The position numbers and the translations under genes were made by a program. Below are positions 26,675-36,351 of a stretch of 64,000 bases of DNA, piece after piece. Source of the DNA: Oceanospirillaceae bacterium (GTDB lineage Bacteria > Pseudomonadota > Gammaproteobacteria > Pseudomonadales > Balneatricaceae); assembly GCA_013215505.1 (NCBI GenBank), contig JABSQZ010000020.1, forward strand, positions 57,951 through 121,950. The letters run 5' to 3'. Below the pieces are notes generated by a model, which saw only the letters and a list, made by a program, of their open reading frames with translations, searched no databases and had not been told where the DNA came from. Each line of letters begins with the position of its first letter. The stretch's first letter is position 1.

Positions 26675-28066
26675 TTATTTCATTTCATGTTCTTGAGGCA
26701 TTAACAGATTTAAGACAATTGCTATTACTGCTGCGGGTAATAAACCTGTAGACATCAATGCCTTAGCTGTGCCAGGTAAATGTTGCAGTGCCAACGGCTC
26801 TAACATTAAACCTAGTCCTATCGAAATAGAGATTGCAAAAATCACCATGTTGCGGCTGTTCCAATCTACTTCAGAAAGCATTTTGACCCCTGCGGATGCC
26901 ACCATGCCAAACATGATGATCACACCACCACCGAGCACTTCGATAGGCACTGTTGAAATAATAGCCCCGACTTTGGGGATAAAGCCGCAGACTACCAGAA
27001 ACAGCGCACCTATAGTCGCAACGTGGCGACTCATTACACCTGTCATAGCGATCAGACCAACATTTTGTGAGAAGGAGGTATTAGGCAGGGCACCAAACAA
27101 GCTGGAAAACGCCGAGCCCAGCCCGTCTGCATAAGTCGCGCCTTTAATCTCGGTATCTGTCGCCTCACGATTGGCACCGCCTTTGGTTATTCCCGAAACA
27201 TCACCCACCGTTTCTATCGCCGAGATAAAGGACATCAAGGTAATACCTAAGATAGCGGCGACACTGAATTCAATGCCAAAGGGAAAGATTTTAGGCAGCG
27301 CAAAAGGTGCCGCCTTGGCAATATTACCGAAGTGCACCATGCCCAGCATGTAAGCCACTATATAACCGGCAATCAAGCCGATCAACACCGCTGAGACGCT
27401 GAGCATGCCGCGGGCATAGAACTTAAAACCAAGAGTGACCACTACGACCACTGAGGCAACCCCCCAGTTTTGCAGCGAGCCAAATTCAGCAGTGCCGATA
27501 GCAGGCACCCCGCCAGCAGCATATTGTATGCCTATTTTGAGTAGCGACAGACCTATCATCGTCACGATCAACCCAGTGACTAGCGGGGGTAGTGCAAAGC
27601 GCAATCTGCCGATAAAAGGTCCCAGGCAAGCTTGCAGCAGACCTCCTACGAGTATGCCACCTGTCACTGCAGCCATAGCGTCAACCCCCTTGCCGGCGAC
27701 GAGTGGCACTATGATAGGAATGAAGGCAAAGCTGGTCCCCTGCACTATCGGCAGGCGCGCGCCAATAGCCCCAAAACCTATAGTTTGTAGTAAAGTTGTT
27801 ACCCCAGCGAGCAGCATGCACATCTGCATCATATAGATCATCGACGGAAAATCCGCGGAATTGGAGCCAAAACCGAAGCCGGCCGCTCCGGCGATAATAA
27901 TCGCGGGAGTCACGTTAGACACAAACATTGCCATTACGTGTTGGATTCCCAGCGGAATTGAAACATTTAAGGGTGGAAAATAGTTCGGGTCCCTGAGCTG
28001 CTCAGCACTGCCTATTTCATTAGCAGTGTCGCTCGGGATGTTGATAGCTTGTTCTGATACAGACAT
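26675..28066 (-). CDS. NCS2 family xanthine/uracil-type permease
   Basis: 463 residues from MSVSEQAINIP (SD GGAG). About 12-14 membrane segments. The NCS2 signature region is present: FISAIETVGDVSGITKGG near residue 295 (the conserved Glu), QNVGLIAMTGVMSRHVATIG after it, and the conserved QGTSFAFIP early. Symporter for xanthine, uric acid or uracil in the inner membrane. The start QHVMAMFVSNVTPAIII is closest to the xanthine/urate branch; purine choice is inference. The LysR gene upstream in the same direction may control it. Confidence 0.85.
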   Translation of the reverse strand: MSVSEQAINIPSDTANEIGSAEQLRDPNYFPPLNVSIPLGIQHVMAMFVSNVTPAIIIAGAAGFGFGSNSADFPSMIYMMQMCMLLAGVTTLLQTIGFGAIGARLPIVQGTSFAFIPIIVPLVAGKGVDAMAAVTGGILVGGLLQACLGPFIGRLRFALPPLVTGLIVTMIGLSLLKIGIQYAAGGVPAIGTAEFGSLQNWGVASVVVVVTLGFKFYARGMLSVSAVLIGLIAGYIVAYMLGMVHFGNIAKAAPFALPKIFPFGIEFSVAAILGITLMSFISAIETVGDVSGITKGGANREATDTEIKGATYADGLGSAFSSLFGALPNTSFSQNVGLIAMTGVMSRHVATIGALFLVVCGFIPKVGAIISTVPIEVLGGGVIIMFGMVASAGVKMLSEVDWNSRNMVIFAISISIGLGLMLEPLALQHLPGTAKALMSTGLLPAAVIAIVLNLLMPQEHEMK

Positions 28067-28356
28067 TATCAATCTCCAATAAAACAATTTATTATTTTTA
28101 GTTGTTTTTTCCAGCTGCCAATCAATTATGACTGGCTGGTGTATAAAAAATACTCAGAATAGGAAGGATTGTCCACAATTTAGATTAATATTGTGTACTA
28201 ATTATTAAATTTTCAATAGCAACCACCTGGAAGGGCATTTCATTAAGTCCTGTGCCCCTGCAACGAACTTAAAATTGCAGGCAAGAGCAACCAATTACAC
28301 GGCTTAATTTTCACAAGTTTAGTGACATGCTCGAGTTGTTGTTAATTCAGTGATCC

Positions 28357-29247
28357 TTAAGTGGCTGCGAAGCAGGATTTTACATGAGCTTTAAACGCCA
28401 GCTGCTTTTGTGTTTGCCACTGGCTTTTTTTCTGCAGCAAATACAGATGTTTACGGGGAAGGTTTCGCTCTGACAAGACAGTGATCAGTGTGCCATTTTC
28501 AATCTCTTGTTGGACTGAAATATCTAGTAACATGCCTATACCTAAGCCTGCTCGTACAGACTGATATACCCCTTCGATATCATCACTTCTATGCGCCGAT
28601 ATATGTTCGGGATGAATCTTTTCCTTTAGAAAGAAAGTTCTCAACGCCTCTGAGCTATTCAGCGGTGACATTAAAATAAGTTTGCCACTAGCCAAATTCG
28701 TGAACGACTTTGGGGTGCCATGCTGTTCAAGGTACCTGGGTGTGGCGCAGGCCAACAATTGTGTCTGGATAAGTGGAATTGCCACCATATGGCTGTGATC
28801 CGCTAACTTGCCTAAACGAAACGCGAAATCTAAGTTTTCATCATGCAAATCTTTCCGTTGATCGCTAAAGCGAATATCAAACTGCACTTGTGGGTACTTA
28901 ACAGTAAACGAAGCTAACAAGTCAAAAATTATTGAACGGCATAAAGCTTTGGATAGCGTTATGGCTATCGTTCCACAAACTGCATCATGCTCTGCAAGCA
29001 GTGCATCTTCGGCCTGCGAAATTGATAAGAGTATGTTCTTACACTTGGGGTAGAAGCGCTTGCCAGCTTCGGTAATATCTAATTTTTTATGAGAGCGGTG
29101 GAACAGCTGAACTTGCAAGCTCTGCTCGAGCTTGCTTAATTGCTTACTCACAGCGGGAGCCGAGTAGTTTAGCTTTAATGCTGCTTGAGCGATGCTACCC
29201 GATTCGACAACAGTGACAAAGATCTGATACTGGTTGAGTTTAGACAT
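28357..29247 (-). CDS. LysR-family regulator
   Basis: 296 residues. HTH at residues 1-60 (YQIFVTVVESGSIAQAALKL, APAVSKQLSKLEQSL), then the periplasmic-binding-like effector domain. Divergent from the SRPBCC gene (163-base gap) and upstream of the permease, so either could be its target. Start at the ATG two codons after a TTG, because of its position after GGAAAC. Confidence 0.85.
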   Translation of the reverse strand: MSKLNQYQIFVTVVESGSIAQAALKLNYSAPAVSKQLSKLEQSLQVQLFHRSHKKLDITEAGKRFYPKCKNILLSISQAEDALLAEHDAVCGTIAITLSKALCRSIIFDLLASFTVKYPQVQFDIRFSDQRKDLHDENLDFAFRLGKLADHSHMVAIPLIQTQLLACATPRYLEQHGTPKSFTNLASGKLILMSPLNSSEALRTFFLKEKIHPEHISAHRSDDIEGVYQSVRAGLGIGMLLDISVQQEIENGTLITVLSERNLPRKHLYLLQKKSQWQTQKQLAFKAHVKSCFAAT

Positions 29248-29410
29248 TATCAATGTTTCCAGGTTAAATAATGGTCATTATAGATGAATCATGCGTAACT
29301 TTTTGTTATGCATAGGTTAGCTAAGCATCACTTTAAGTTGTTTTTATGGCGCATTATAGTCTGTTCTGAGTGTTTTAAAAGATAACTACATTAGATAATC
29401 AGGAATAGAT

Positions 29411-29860
29411 ATGATCGAACTTGCCACAACATCCGTTGCCATTGCGGCACCTATTGGAAAAGTATTTAACTATGTATCAAATATGGAAAATTACATCGAT
29501 TGGTTTCCCGGTGTACTCGAGATAAAGTCAGCTAATAACTTAGCCCACGGTGACGTGGGCAAACAATACTTGGAAATGTTATCACTGGGGGACGCAAATG
29601 CGCAGATGCTGATTGAAGTTCACCGTAGTGAAGTTAACAAGCTGTTTTTAATGAAAGGAGATTTAACCGGGCTGTTAACCCAGATGACGGTTAGGTTTGC
29701 CGTTGATGAGGAAAACCACTGTATTGTAAATTTGCAATACCATAGCCGCAATCCCGAATTAACCTGTGCCAGTGAGATTGTGATAGCACTAAGAGAAGAT
29801 TTAGCTGCTCGCGCAGAACTAGGCGCAGCGAAGCTGAAAAAGGTTTTAGAGCAAATGTAA
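29411..29860 (+). CDS. SRPBCC-fold (polyketide cyclase-like) protein
   Basis: 149 residues. Begins IELATTSVAIAAPIGKVFNY, YVSNMENYIDWFPGV, the typical start of the START-like ligand-binding fold, and ends in a long helix DLAARAELGAAKLKKVLEQM. Such proteins bind hydrophobic small molecules in the cytosol. Divergent from LysR, which probably controls it. No precise role. Confidence 0.75.
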   Translation: MIELATTSVAIAAPIGKVFNYVSNMENYIDWFPGVLEIKSANNLAHGDVGKQYLEMLSLGDANAQMLIEVHRSEVNKLFLMKGDLTGLLTQMTVRFAVDEENHCIVNLQYHSRNPELTCASEIVIALREDLAARAELGAAKLKKVLEQM

Positions 29861-30267
29861 TATTGGTTTAACGCTAATTTTTTCTCATGCTAAAAGGGAA
29901 ATACGCAGCTTTGTATACTCGTTTGGGGATAGTGAGAGTGCCCGGCACTTGCGACCCCAGCTGTACAATTTCCTCTCACCCTTGGTTAACGGTTAACGGT
30001 TAACGGTTAACCGGGGGGGTATTTAAGCGTCCGTAGTTTTTTTGTCAGACCCAGTCGTATAGGGCTTAGTTTTAAAAACTTTGAATATGATCATCTGCTG
30101 CAAAGGCGTCGTGCTTCCACATAGATGCATGAAATGCGACGACTCTACAGCCTGCACTTTGAGCGCCATTACTTGAGTTCTCAGACATCACCACTACAGA
30201 GAGTGGCTCTGCAGTGATGCCTAATATTTTCTCCTCATGTACAATATTAAACAGCAGTGTGTTGCAT
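29861..30267. other. Intergenic with heptamer repeat and hairpin
   Basis: Holds the GGTTAAC tandem repeat (29984-30011), a G-run, and a long hairpin at 30186-30219 (CATCACCACTACAGAG against CTCTGCAGTGATG) that may end the GST transcript. On the minus strand about 60 codons are open between 30070 and 30250 without a convincing start or SD. Confidence 0.4.
29984..30011. repeat. Heptamer tandem repeat (GGTTAAC)x4
   Basis: Four perfect copies of GGTTAAC, then CGGGGGGG. The unit contains the self-complementary GTTAAC, so the tract can fold on itself. One of three seven-base tandem repeats in the window. Confidence 0.9.
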
Positions 30268-30918
30268 TCAGCTGCCTGTTTTTCGCCCTATAGCTTCAGG
30301 ACTCTGCGGAGCCGTCGCTAGCCAGTGCTGGGATTGACGCATGCGCTCAAAATACTCGTTCAGATGAGGGTATGGTGTCCAGTCGAAGGGGATTGCCTCT
30401 TTGAAAAACTCCACATGAATCATTGAATAGTCAGCCAGGGTAATATTATCTCCCACTACATAATTGCGTCCTTGCATATGATTGTTCAGTACGCTGGCAA
30501 ATCTATTTAATTGCCCTTTGGCCCAGTCAATGACAGCTGCGTCGCCCTGGATGTCCATAAAAGATGGTTTGGCGACGGCCTCTAGGGCAAGGGTGCCAAA
30601 GGCCTGATTAAAATGTGCCAGCTCCCAGGATTGCCAGCGAACTATGTCGGCTCTGTGTGCCAAATCTTGCGGGAATAGTGTTTGATCCGCTGATTTATCG
30701 GCCAAATATTGATTGATGGCGTTTGACTCCCACAACTTTAAATCCCCATCGATGAGTGTAGGAACCATAGCATTGGGGTTTAATGCCGTATAAGCCGGTT
30801 GGCGAGCGTCTCCGGCAAAAAGATCGAGATACTCAATGTCTAATTCAGTGCCAAGATGATTTACTACCGCTAATACTTTGCGCGAATTTGGAGAACCTAC
30901 AATTGCGTATAGTTTCAT
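30268..30918 (-). CDS. Glutathione S-transferase family protein
   Basis: 216 residues. Thioredoxin-fold N-domain (KLYAIVGSPNSRKVLAVVNH, then PNAMVPTLIDGDLKLWESNA with the Ser that binds gamma-glutamyl), helical C-domain with GDNITLADYSMIHVEFF. Cytosolic detoxification enzyme by family. Divergent from the HxlR gene, with twin operators between them, so likely under its control. Confidence 0.88.
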   Translation of the reverse strand: MKLYAIVGSPNSRKVLAVVNHLGTELDIEYLDLFAGDARQPAYTALNPNAMVPTLIDGDLKLWESNAINQYLADKSADQTLFPQDLAHRADIVRWQSWELAHFNQAFGTLALEAVAKPSFMDIQGDAAVIDWAKGQLNRFASVLNNHMQGRNYVVGDNITLADYSMIHVEFFKEAIPFDWTPYPHLNEYFERMRQSQHWLATAPQSPEAIGRKTGS

Positions 30919-31006
30919 TGTCCTGCTCCTTTTCCTAAGGTTATCTATGCGATTCTTTGGTCGCTATGGATTTAAATATAGGGGGAATACCTTAATTTTC
31001 TATTTC

Positions 31007-31056
31007 ACTTGTTATTTGCAAGTAAACCATAGTTATTTAACTTCTAATTTGCAAGT
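31007..31056. promoter_or_regulatory. Twin HxlR operators between GST and HxlR genes
   Basis: ACTTGTTATTTGCAAGT (31007-31023) and ACTTCTAATTTGCAAGT (31040-31056) are 15/17 identical, each a partial dyad (ACTT...AAGT), 33 bases apart, about three helical turns. Between divergent GST and HxlR genes. Confidence 0.65.
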
Positions 31057-31084
31057 GTTTTTTAAGTGCGCTAAAATTACTCTC

Positions 31085-31498
31085 ATGGTTGATAAAAATA
31101 CAAAAGTTTGGGGCGGCTGCCCGGTGCGTTTCGGCATGAGTCAGTTCGGGGATAAATGGAGCTTTCTGATTATTCGTGACTTGATGTTTAAAGGGCGCAA
31201 GTACTACCACGAATTTATCTCGGCGGGTGAGGGCATATCCACGAACATACTGGCTACCCGGCTGGCTGATTTAGAAAGTAATGGTATTGTTAGTAAATCA
31301 AAAGACCCAATCAAAGGTTCAAGATTTATCTATAAGCTAACGCAGAAAGGTATTGAACTAATGCCAATGATGCTGGCGATGATAGATTGGGCGGAAAAAT
31401 ATGATAGCGAGACTGAAGTGCCAAAAGACTTCATAAATAATCTTCGTAACGACCCTGACAAATTACAACAAGACTTGCTAAAAAATCTACCGAATTGA
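31085..31498 (+). CDS. HxlR-family transcriptional regulator
   Basis: 137 residues from ATG 31085; a longer upstream frame would read through the operators and is rejected. Family pattern: WGGCPVRFGMSQFGDKWSFL, FKGRKYYHEF, GISTNILATRLADLESNGI. The Cys in GGCPV lies where some HxlR proteins sense electrophiles or oxidants. Most likely controls the divergent GST gene and itself. Confidence 0.88.
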   Translation: MVDKNTKVWGGCPVRFGMSQFGDKWSFLIIRDLMFKGRKYYHEFISAGEGISTNILATRLADLESNGIVSKSKDPIKGSRFIYKLTQKGIELMPMMLAMIDWAEKYDSETEVPKDFINNLRNDPDKLQQDLLKNLPN

Positions 31499-31655
31499 TT
31501 GTTAATTCACTCTTTGGCTCAATGGCCGTAAGGATCAATGTTGGTTTTTTTGACTGGCTATGGAGGCCATGTAGCTGCAGATTTTGCTGTATTGAACGGC
31601 TCTGTTGTCAATGAATTTTGAGTGTAAAGGTCAGAGATTAATAATGCATATGCGC

Positions 31656-32102
31656 TTAGATGTCAGCGGCTTTACTGATCATACTATAAAAATATTGGTC
31701 CTCAGAGCTAATTGTAAACCCTAGCATTTTGTATAAACTGAATGCCGGCTGATTGTTTTTAAAGCAGCTGAGGGTCAAAGGCAGTCCCTGTTGGTGGGCG
31801 CTTGACTGCAGTTGTCTGGAAATCTGTCGGCCAAACCCTTGCCTCTGCATTTCATCAAAGACAATTAACAAATGTATATGCACACTTTCACTGGTGGTTT
31901 TGTAACAGACTAAACCAACAAGTGTCTGTTTTGCATAGACCCAATAAAACCAACAAGTCTTTAACCTGTCTTTAAAACCATTCTCTTGATAACTATCATC
32001 CCAGCCAAAGGCCTCTTCAATTACCGGTTTCATATGCTGTTTGAATAGATCAAAAGTTAAAGCCATTTCGGCTTCAGTAATTTGTTTAAAGTGTAAGTCC
32101 AT
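31656..32102 (-). CDS. GNAT family N-acetyltransferase
   Basis: 148 residues. Motif A is FDEMQRQGFGRQISRQL near residue 82 (Q/R-x-x-G-x-G core QRQGFG), followed by YKMLGFTISSEDQYFYSM, the usual GNAT end. Starts MDLHFKQITEAEM. Substrate unknown. Stands alone on the minus strand. Confidence 0.8.
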   Translation of the reverse strand: MDLHFKQITEAEMALTFDLFKQHMKPVIEEAFGWDDSYQENGFKDRLKTCWFYWVYAKQTLVGLVCYKTTSESVHIHLLIVFDEMQRQGFGRQISRQLQSSAHQQGLPLTLSCFKNNQPAFSLYKMLGFTISSEDQYFYSMISKAADI

Positions 32103-32328
32103 TTAATAGCCTAGTGCAGTGTCCAGTTGTGTATTTTGACTTGGATATAGGTAGCACAGCTGTGTTTAAATTGTAAAAAACGCCTAGTTTGGCCGAGACT
32201 CTGTGCCATCTTTGTGACACAAATACTGCAATAAATTGTTACAGCAGAAATTCAAGTAGAGCTCAATCCAGGTCTTTTATTACTGAATTAAATAAATGGG
32301 CAGGATTGAGCAATAGATTGATTTTAGT

Positions 32329-32856
32329 TTATTTTTTCCACTTGGCCCAAGGGTCTACGTCATTATCAGCAGAGCTATTTGATCCGTGGGGCGAATGCTG
32401 ATCTTCATCTGCATCCCTGGAATAGCCGCCCTTTTTTGTTGCAAATCGCTTGCCAGGTCCTTTACGGAAGCCTGCCCCATGGGTGCGCTCAGCAGCTTTT
32501 TTAGCGCGTTTTTCACGTAGTCGTTCGGCGTCTTCTAGTGACAAAGTAGCTGGTTCACCCGCCACTTGGTTATCTGGCACTATGCGATCTCTGGGTGGCA
32601 ATTGGAATTGTTCAGATGAGGCCCTGGGGTAATTTTTGAATTCATACATATAGAAAACTTCTACTTTTTCACGGGCCCATTCCGTTTTTTTAAGAAATTT
32701 TATGCTGGAATCAACGCTCGGATTAGTCTTGAAACAATTGATATTTAAATAGGCAAAGAGAATTTCAAAACCGTAGTGATCTACCAGCTCATTGATTAAT
32801 TTTTTTAAACTAACCCCGTTTAAAGGGTTGTTTTTGTATTTGATTTCATCGGTCAT
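32329..32856 (-). CDS. VF530-type (DUF2132) protein with basic tail
   Basis: 175 residues from [12 protein letters not shown]; an upstream frame of 32 codons lacks family similarity. Residues 10-70 match the VF530/DUF2132 pattern: [54 protein letters not shown]530 is reported as a small DNA-binding fold. The usual family member ends near residue 75-90; here a charged tail follows ([28 protein letters not shown]) ending DPWAKWKK, which could bind nucleic acid. Confidence 0.85.
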   Translation of the reverse strand: MTDEIKYKNNPLNGVSLKKLINELVDHYGFEILFAYLNINCFKTNPSVDSSIKFLKKTEWAREKVEVFYMYEFKNYPRASSEQFQLPPRDRIVPDNQVAGEPATLSLEDAERLREKRAKKAAERTHGAGFRKGPGKRFATKKGGYSRDADEDQHSPHGSNSSADNDVDPWAKWKK

Positions 32857-32952
32857 ATAACAGTCCAGGGAGGAAAAAATTTTGCTTATTATACCTGTCG
32901 CAGTGCAGTGCAGATAGATAAAAGCACTGGATTCGTTAAAGGCTGGGAGCAA

Positions 32953-33226
32953 ACATAGGATTTATTAGGATGTACCTTAGCTTCTGACGTTCTTTGCAGG
33001 GTCTCTGTTAAAGTAGGGCGACACTATCATGATCGGTAATGAGGCCCCTGGATAAGTCCTATCTACTGCGTGTAACAGACTTTTTGCACGTTCCTGGATG
33101 TATTCCTGGTAATCTAAGGCGATCTTAATGGTATAGCATTCAAGTATCTATTCTGTGATTTTTAGCTGGTTTTTTTTACAGTGGTTATTGCCGCTATATC
33201 GATCTTTTTAGTTGTTCCTCCAAGCT
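32953..33226. other. Intergenic, upstream part of a decayed gene
   Basis: No intact gene. The last 70 bases read as a hydrophobic, signal-peptide-like stretch (QWLLPLYRSF, stop, LFLQA) in frame with the pseudogene that starts at 33227. Confidence 0.35.
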
Positions 33227-33785
33227 ATGTCCGATCAAACGATCGTTTTATCGACTGAAGAATACCCTCGATACACCTCAAAGAGTTTAAAAAGTTATGC
33301 AATAGCCATAATGTTAGCGCAGCTATGGCTTTGCAGGGAATGAAGGTTGAGTTTAAATTTTACCCTTCCAGGCGAGCATATTTAATGGCAGATCGAGGGG
33401 CTGTCGATGGATCAACTGTTTGGGTTTGGCGCAACGTGAGTGAACAAGGTTTTTATTACGCTGAGCCGATCATGCATCGGGGAAAGACGGGTTTTTCCAT
33501 CTTAGTGAATTGAGTATTAGCAGAAGTGCTGCTAATCTCGATTATTCTGCTGTGATAGGTGAAAAATATTTGCAATCATGACTTTAACTAAGATGCGTTA
33601 TTCGTGCAGGCAGAAAATATAAGGTTTTAAAGGTGATCGGTGTCGCGAAACTTGAACAGGCATTTTGCATGTTACTTGCCGGTAGAGTTGAGCTGTTAAT
33701 GCCTCAAGATGAACCGGGATATCACGGCTTGAATCTGCTTTTTTCGGATAAAGACCGTAAGTCACTTATCCATAAAGAAGAGTAA
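33227..33785 (+). pseudogene. Broken periplasmic substrate-binding protein gene (SBP_bac_3-like)
   Basis: Three pieces in order, in shifted frames. 33227-33343: SDQTIVLSTEEYPRYTSKSL... ending in a stop. 33325-33513: LQGMKVEFKFYPSRRAYLMA then FYYAEPIMHRGKTGFSI, as in the middle of amino-acid-type binding proteins. 33590-33785: VIGVAKLEQAFCMLLAGRVE, the hinge/helix region (compare DEQAFSMLAAGRVDLV in the intact relative at 56029). At least one frameshift, stops and a deletion between the pieces. The middle piece could be mistaken for a 62-residue gene. Confidence 0.55.
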
Positions 33786-34003
33786 TAATCCAAAATTTGA
33801 TGAAGATTAAAACTGAATTGTCTCTAAGAATACCAACAGGGCAAAATCTATGCCGGCAGCAATGAACCTGGGACTTAAGAAGCTCAAACAAAGTGGCTGG
33901 CATGTACAATTGCTGGCAGCTTTCAAAAGGGGGAGAGTATATCCTTGATTAAATGCCAGTGAGGGCCAGTAGACAAGTCACAAATTAATGGCTTGAGTAG
34001 CAA
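33786..34003. other. Intergenic, nothing recognised
   Basis: Converging ends of the pseudogene and the GGDEF-EAL gene. No site seen. Confidence 0.3.
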
Positions 34004-35734
34004 TTAGCTGCCAGACAATCCTATTAACAACTTCTCAAAATCAGCAGCTGCCAGTGGTTTTGAAAATAAGTAGCCCTGTCCAAAATCGCAACCTGCTTTA
34101 TATAAAAGATCTTTATGCTCTTGGGTCTCAATACCTTCAGCAATGACTTTGATATCTAGCTTATGCGCCATGGCGATGATGGCCTCGCACAAAGCTATAT
34201 CTTTTGAATCACTTTTCATATTACGTACAAAAGATTGATCTATCTTGAGGTAGTCAATTTCAAATTTCCTTAAGTAAGAAAGGGATGAATAACCGGTACC
34301 GAAGTCATCCAGCGATACCTGAATGTTATCTGCACGAAAGGCCCGCAGCTTATCGACAATCTCACCATGGGTATCCATGAGTACACCTTCAGTGATTTCA
34401 GCAACAATTGCATTTCCGGGTAACTCAAGGGATTTCAGGTAATCTAACCAAAGGTTCAACTTGCTATCTTTGTTGTGGTATTGGACCGGAGAAGTGTTAA
34501 CACTGATCTGAAAATCTGGACTGAATAATGCCCGCCATTGCTTTGCCTGTTGTGCCGCCTGTTGGAATATCCATTCGCCGATGTCGATAATCAGGCCCGT
34601 TTCTTCGGCGATGCTAATAAAATCGACCGGACTTATTAAACCACGAGTGGGGTGATGCCAGCGGATTAGTGCCTCCGCCTTGTGAATGCTGCCGTTACTA
34701 AGCTCGACAATAGGTTGATAGACGACCTGGAATTCATTGTTGGCTAATGCTTCACGTAAATTGTTAATAATGATCCTGCGGGCCAGAGCCGCGTCTTGCA
34801 TTGAGGTCGTATAATATTGGAAGCGATTACGCCCTTGGTCTTTGGCAACGTACATTGCCTGATCGGCATTCTTAAGCAGTGCATCTATCTCGGTGGCGTT
34901 GTCTGGGTATAATGTGATACCGATGCTCGCTGACATGTAGGCAACTTCAGTGCCGATTTGAAAGGGCTCCGATAGCTTCTTTAAAATGTCGTTGACGATC
35001 CGTTGCACAGGACAGTAGTCAACTAAATCATCGATGATGATAGTGAATTCATCGCCACCCAAACGGGCCAAAGTATCAGAGTCCCGTATGCAGCCATTCA
35101 GACGTTGCGCCGCATCTTTGATCACTGTGTCACCCCAGTCATGCCCGTAAGTGTCATTAATTTCCTTGAAATGGTCCAGGTCAATAAATAACAGAGCAAC
35201 TTTAGAATGAGAGCGACGAGCTGCTTTGATCTTCTTTTCCAGGCAATAGCGAAACATTCTACGATTTGGCAGCTCGGTGAGAAAATCGAAGTTACTTTTT
35301 TGCCAGATCTCCAGCTCCGCTTTCTTTTTATCGCTAATATCCTGGAAAGCACCAATAACTTTGATTGCCTGCTCTTGAGAAAATATCACCGTGCCATAGA
35401 CATGCACCCAAATTCTACGCCCTTTAGCGGTGATCAACTCAAGTTCAAGATCAAAGCCAGTGCCTTTCTCGATAGCGGTGTTTAGCGCATGCCTGATGGT
35501 CGGGATCCACTCCGGGGCATAAAAGTTTATGGCGCTAGCGACAGTGGGGCTATATAGCTCAGGAGTTGTATCGTGTAACAGGTAAGTTTCTTCGGTCCAG
35601 AAAAGACTGTCTTTTATCAGGTCAACTTCCCAGCCACCGATCTTAGCCATATGCTGAACGGCCTGAAATAGGTACTTGGACCGCTGTGTGTCGAGATCTC
35701 GTTTAGAATTATGCAAAATATACCTTTGCTGCAC
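34004..35734 (-). CDS. PAS-GGDEF-EAL cyclic-di-GMP enzyme
   Basis: 576 residues. PAS fold at about 25-140 (IGGWEVDLIKDSLFWTEETY, then AKGRRIWVHVYGTVIF). GGDEF domain 150-315 with intact RLGGDEF and the inhibitory-site RxxD just before it (RDSD). EAL domain 330-570 with KAEALIRWHHP, the metal-site DDFGTGYSSL and IAEGIETQEHKDLL. Both active sites look complete, so it may make and break c-di-GMP, switched by the PAS ligand. No membrane segment: cytosolic. GTG start; an ATG lies 28 codons downstream. Confidence 0.9.
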   Translation of the reverse strand: MQQRYILHNSKRDLDTQRSKYLFQAVQHMAKIGGWEVDLIKDSLFWTEETYLLHDTTPELYSPTVASAINFYAPEWIPTIRHALNTAIEKGTGFDLELELITAKGRRIWVHVYGTVIFSQEQAIKVIGAFQDISDKKKAELEIWQKSNFDFLTELPNRRMFRYCLEKKIKAARRSHSKVALLFIDLDHFKEINDTYGHDWGDTVIKDAAQRLNGCIRDSDTLARLGGDEFTIIIDDLVDYCPVQRIVNDILKKLSEPFQIGTEVAYMSASIGITLYPDNATEIDALLKNADQAMYVAKDQGRNRFQYYTTSMQDAALARRIIINNLREALANNEFQVVYQPIVELSNGSIHKAEALIRWHHPTRGLISPVDFISIAEETGLIIDIGEWIFQQAAQQAKQWRALFSPDFQISVNTSPVQYHNKDSKLNLWLDYLKSLELPGNAIVAEITEGVLMDTHGEIVDKLRAFRADNIQVSLDDFGTGYSSLSYLRKFEIDYLKIDQSFVRNMKSDSKDIALCEAIIAMAHKLDIKVIAEGIETQEHKDLLYKAGCDFGQGYLFSKPLAAADFEKLLIGLSGS

Positions 35735-36294
35735 GTTGTAGTGTTATTTTTGTCATTGAACCAATTTGCTATTCAAGTACAAAGGAGCATGCAAACGAGT
35801 CCGACAAGACTCTGTATGCCCCGACGACGGACTATATTGAGGTTCTCTGCTTTGTCTGCGCTGCAGTAAGTAAGGACCGTTAGCGAGATCTGGCAGTCTC
35901 ATTTGTCATGCAAGGGATATCAAAGACTTTGCACTGCTTTAACTGCCGCACATCTGATCGCTTTAGAGCCAGCGCAGAAGATAGTGTACATCTCCTCACT
36001 CCTAAGCACTGCTCGATACAATAAGTATTAACCATAGTTGTTAAATATCAACTTTAAATGCAGTAGCAACACTATGTTGCAGATAATTATTCATAAACCA
36101 TTGTCTATTGGCAATGCTAAAAGGTACTAAATTGCTCCGATCTGTAAAGATACAAGTGTATAAGTTTTGTGCATGATCATTTAAAGAGTTGTGCACAAAT
36201 AAGCCAAGGGGCTATGTATACCTGAATTAGCCCGAGGTCCTGCATAACTATTTGGCGTTTATATAATCAGGCTCGTTTGGGACTTTATTAATAC
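35735..36294. other. Long intergenic region, nothing recognised
   Basis: 560 bases between the GGDEF-EAL promoter side and the yqhD terminator. AT-rich, no coding frame with protein-like composition, no repeat seen. Confidence 0.35.
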
Positions 36295-36341
36295 TAAGCC
36301 CTAAAAGCTGTCAGCATAAAGTAGACCGTTTTTAGGGCTTA
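36295..36341 (-). terminator. Hairpin after yqhD
   Basis: TAAGCCCTAAAA (36295-36306) and TTTTAGGGCTTA (36330-36341) form a perfect 12-pair stem around 23 bases, eleven bases past the yqhD stop. Confidence 0.6.
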
Positions 36342-36351
36342 GTTGCTTGTG

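Noticed and set aside
29984..30019. GGTTAAC plus G-run as a telomere-like or origin element
   Set aside because: Only four copies in ordinary intergenic DNA, and two other unrelated heptamer tracts exist in the window.
30070..30250. A 60-codon minus-strand gene after the GST gene
   Set aside because: No start with SD and a long hairpin runs through it.
33325..33513. A 62-residue intact gene
   Set aside because: It aligns as the middle piece of a broken binding-protein gene with other pieces on both sides.
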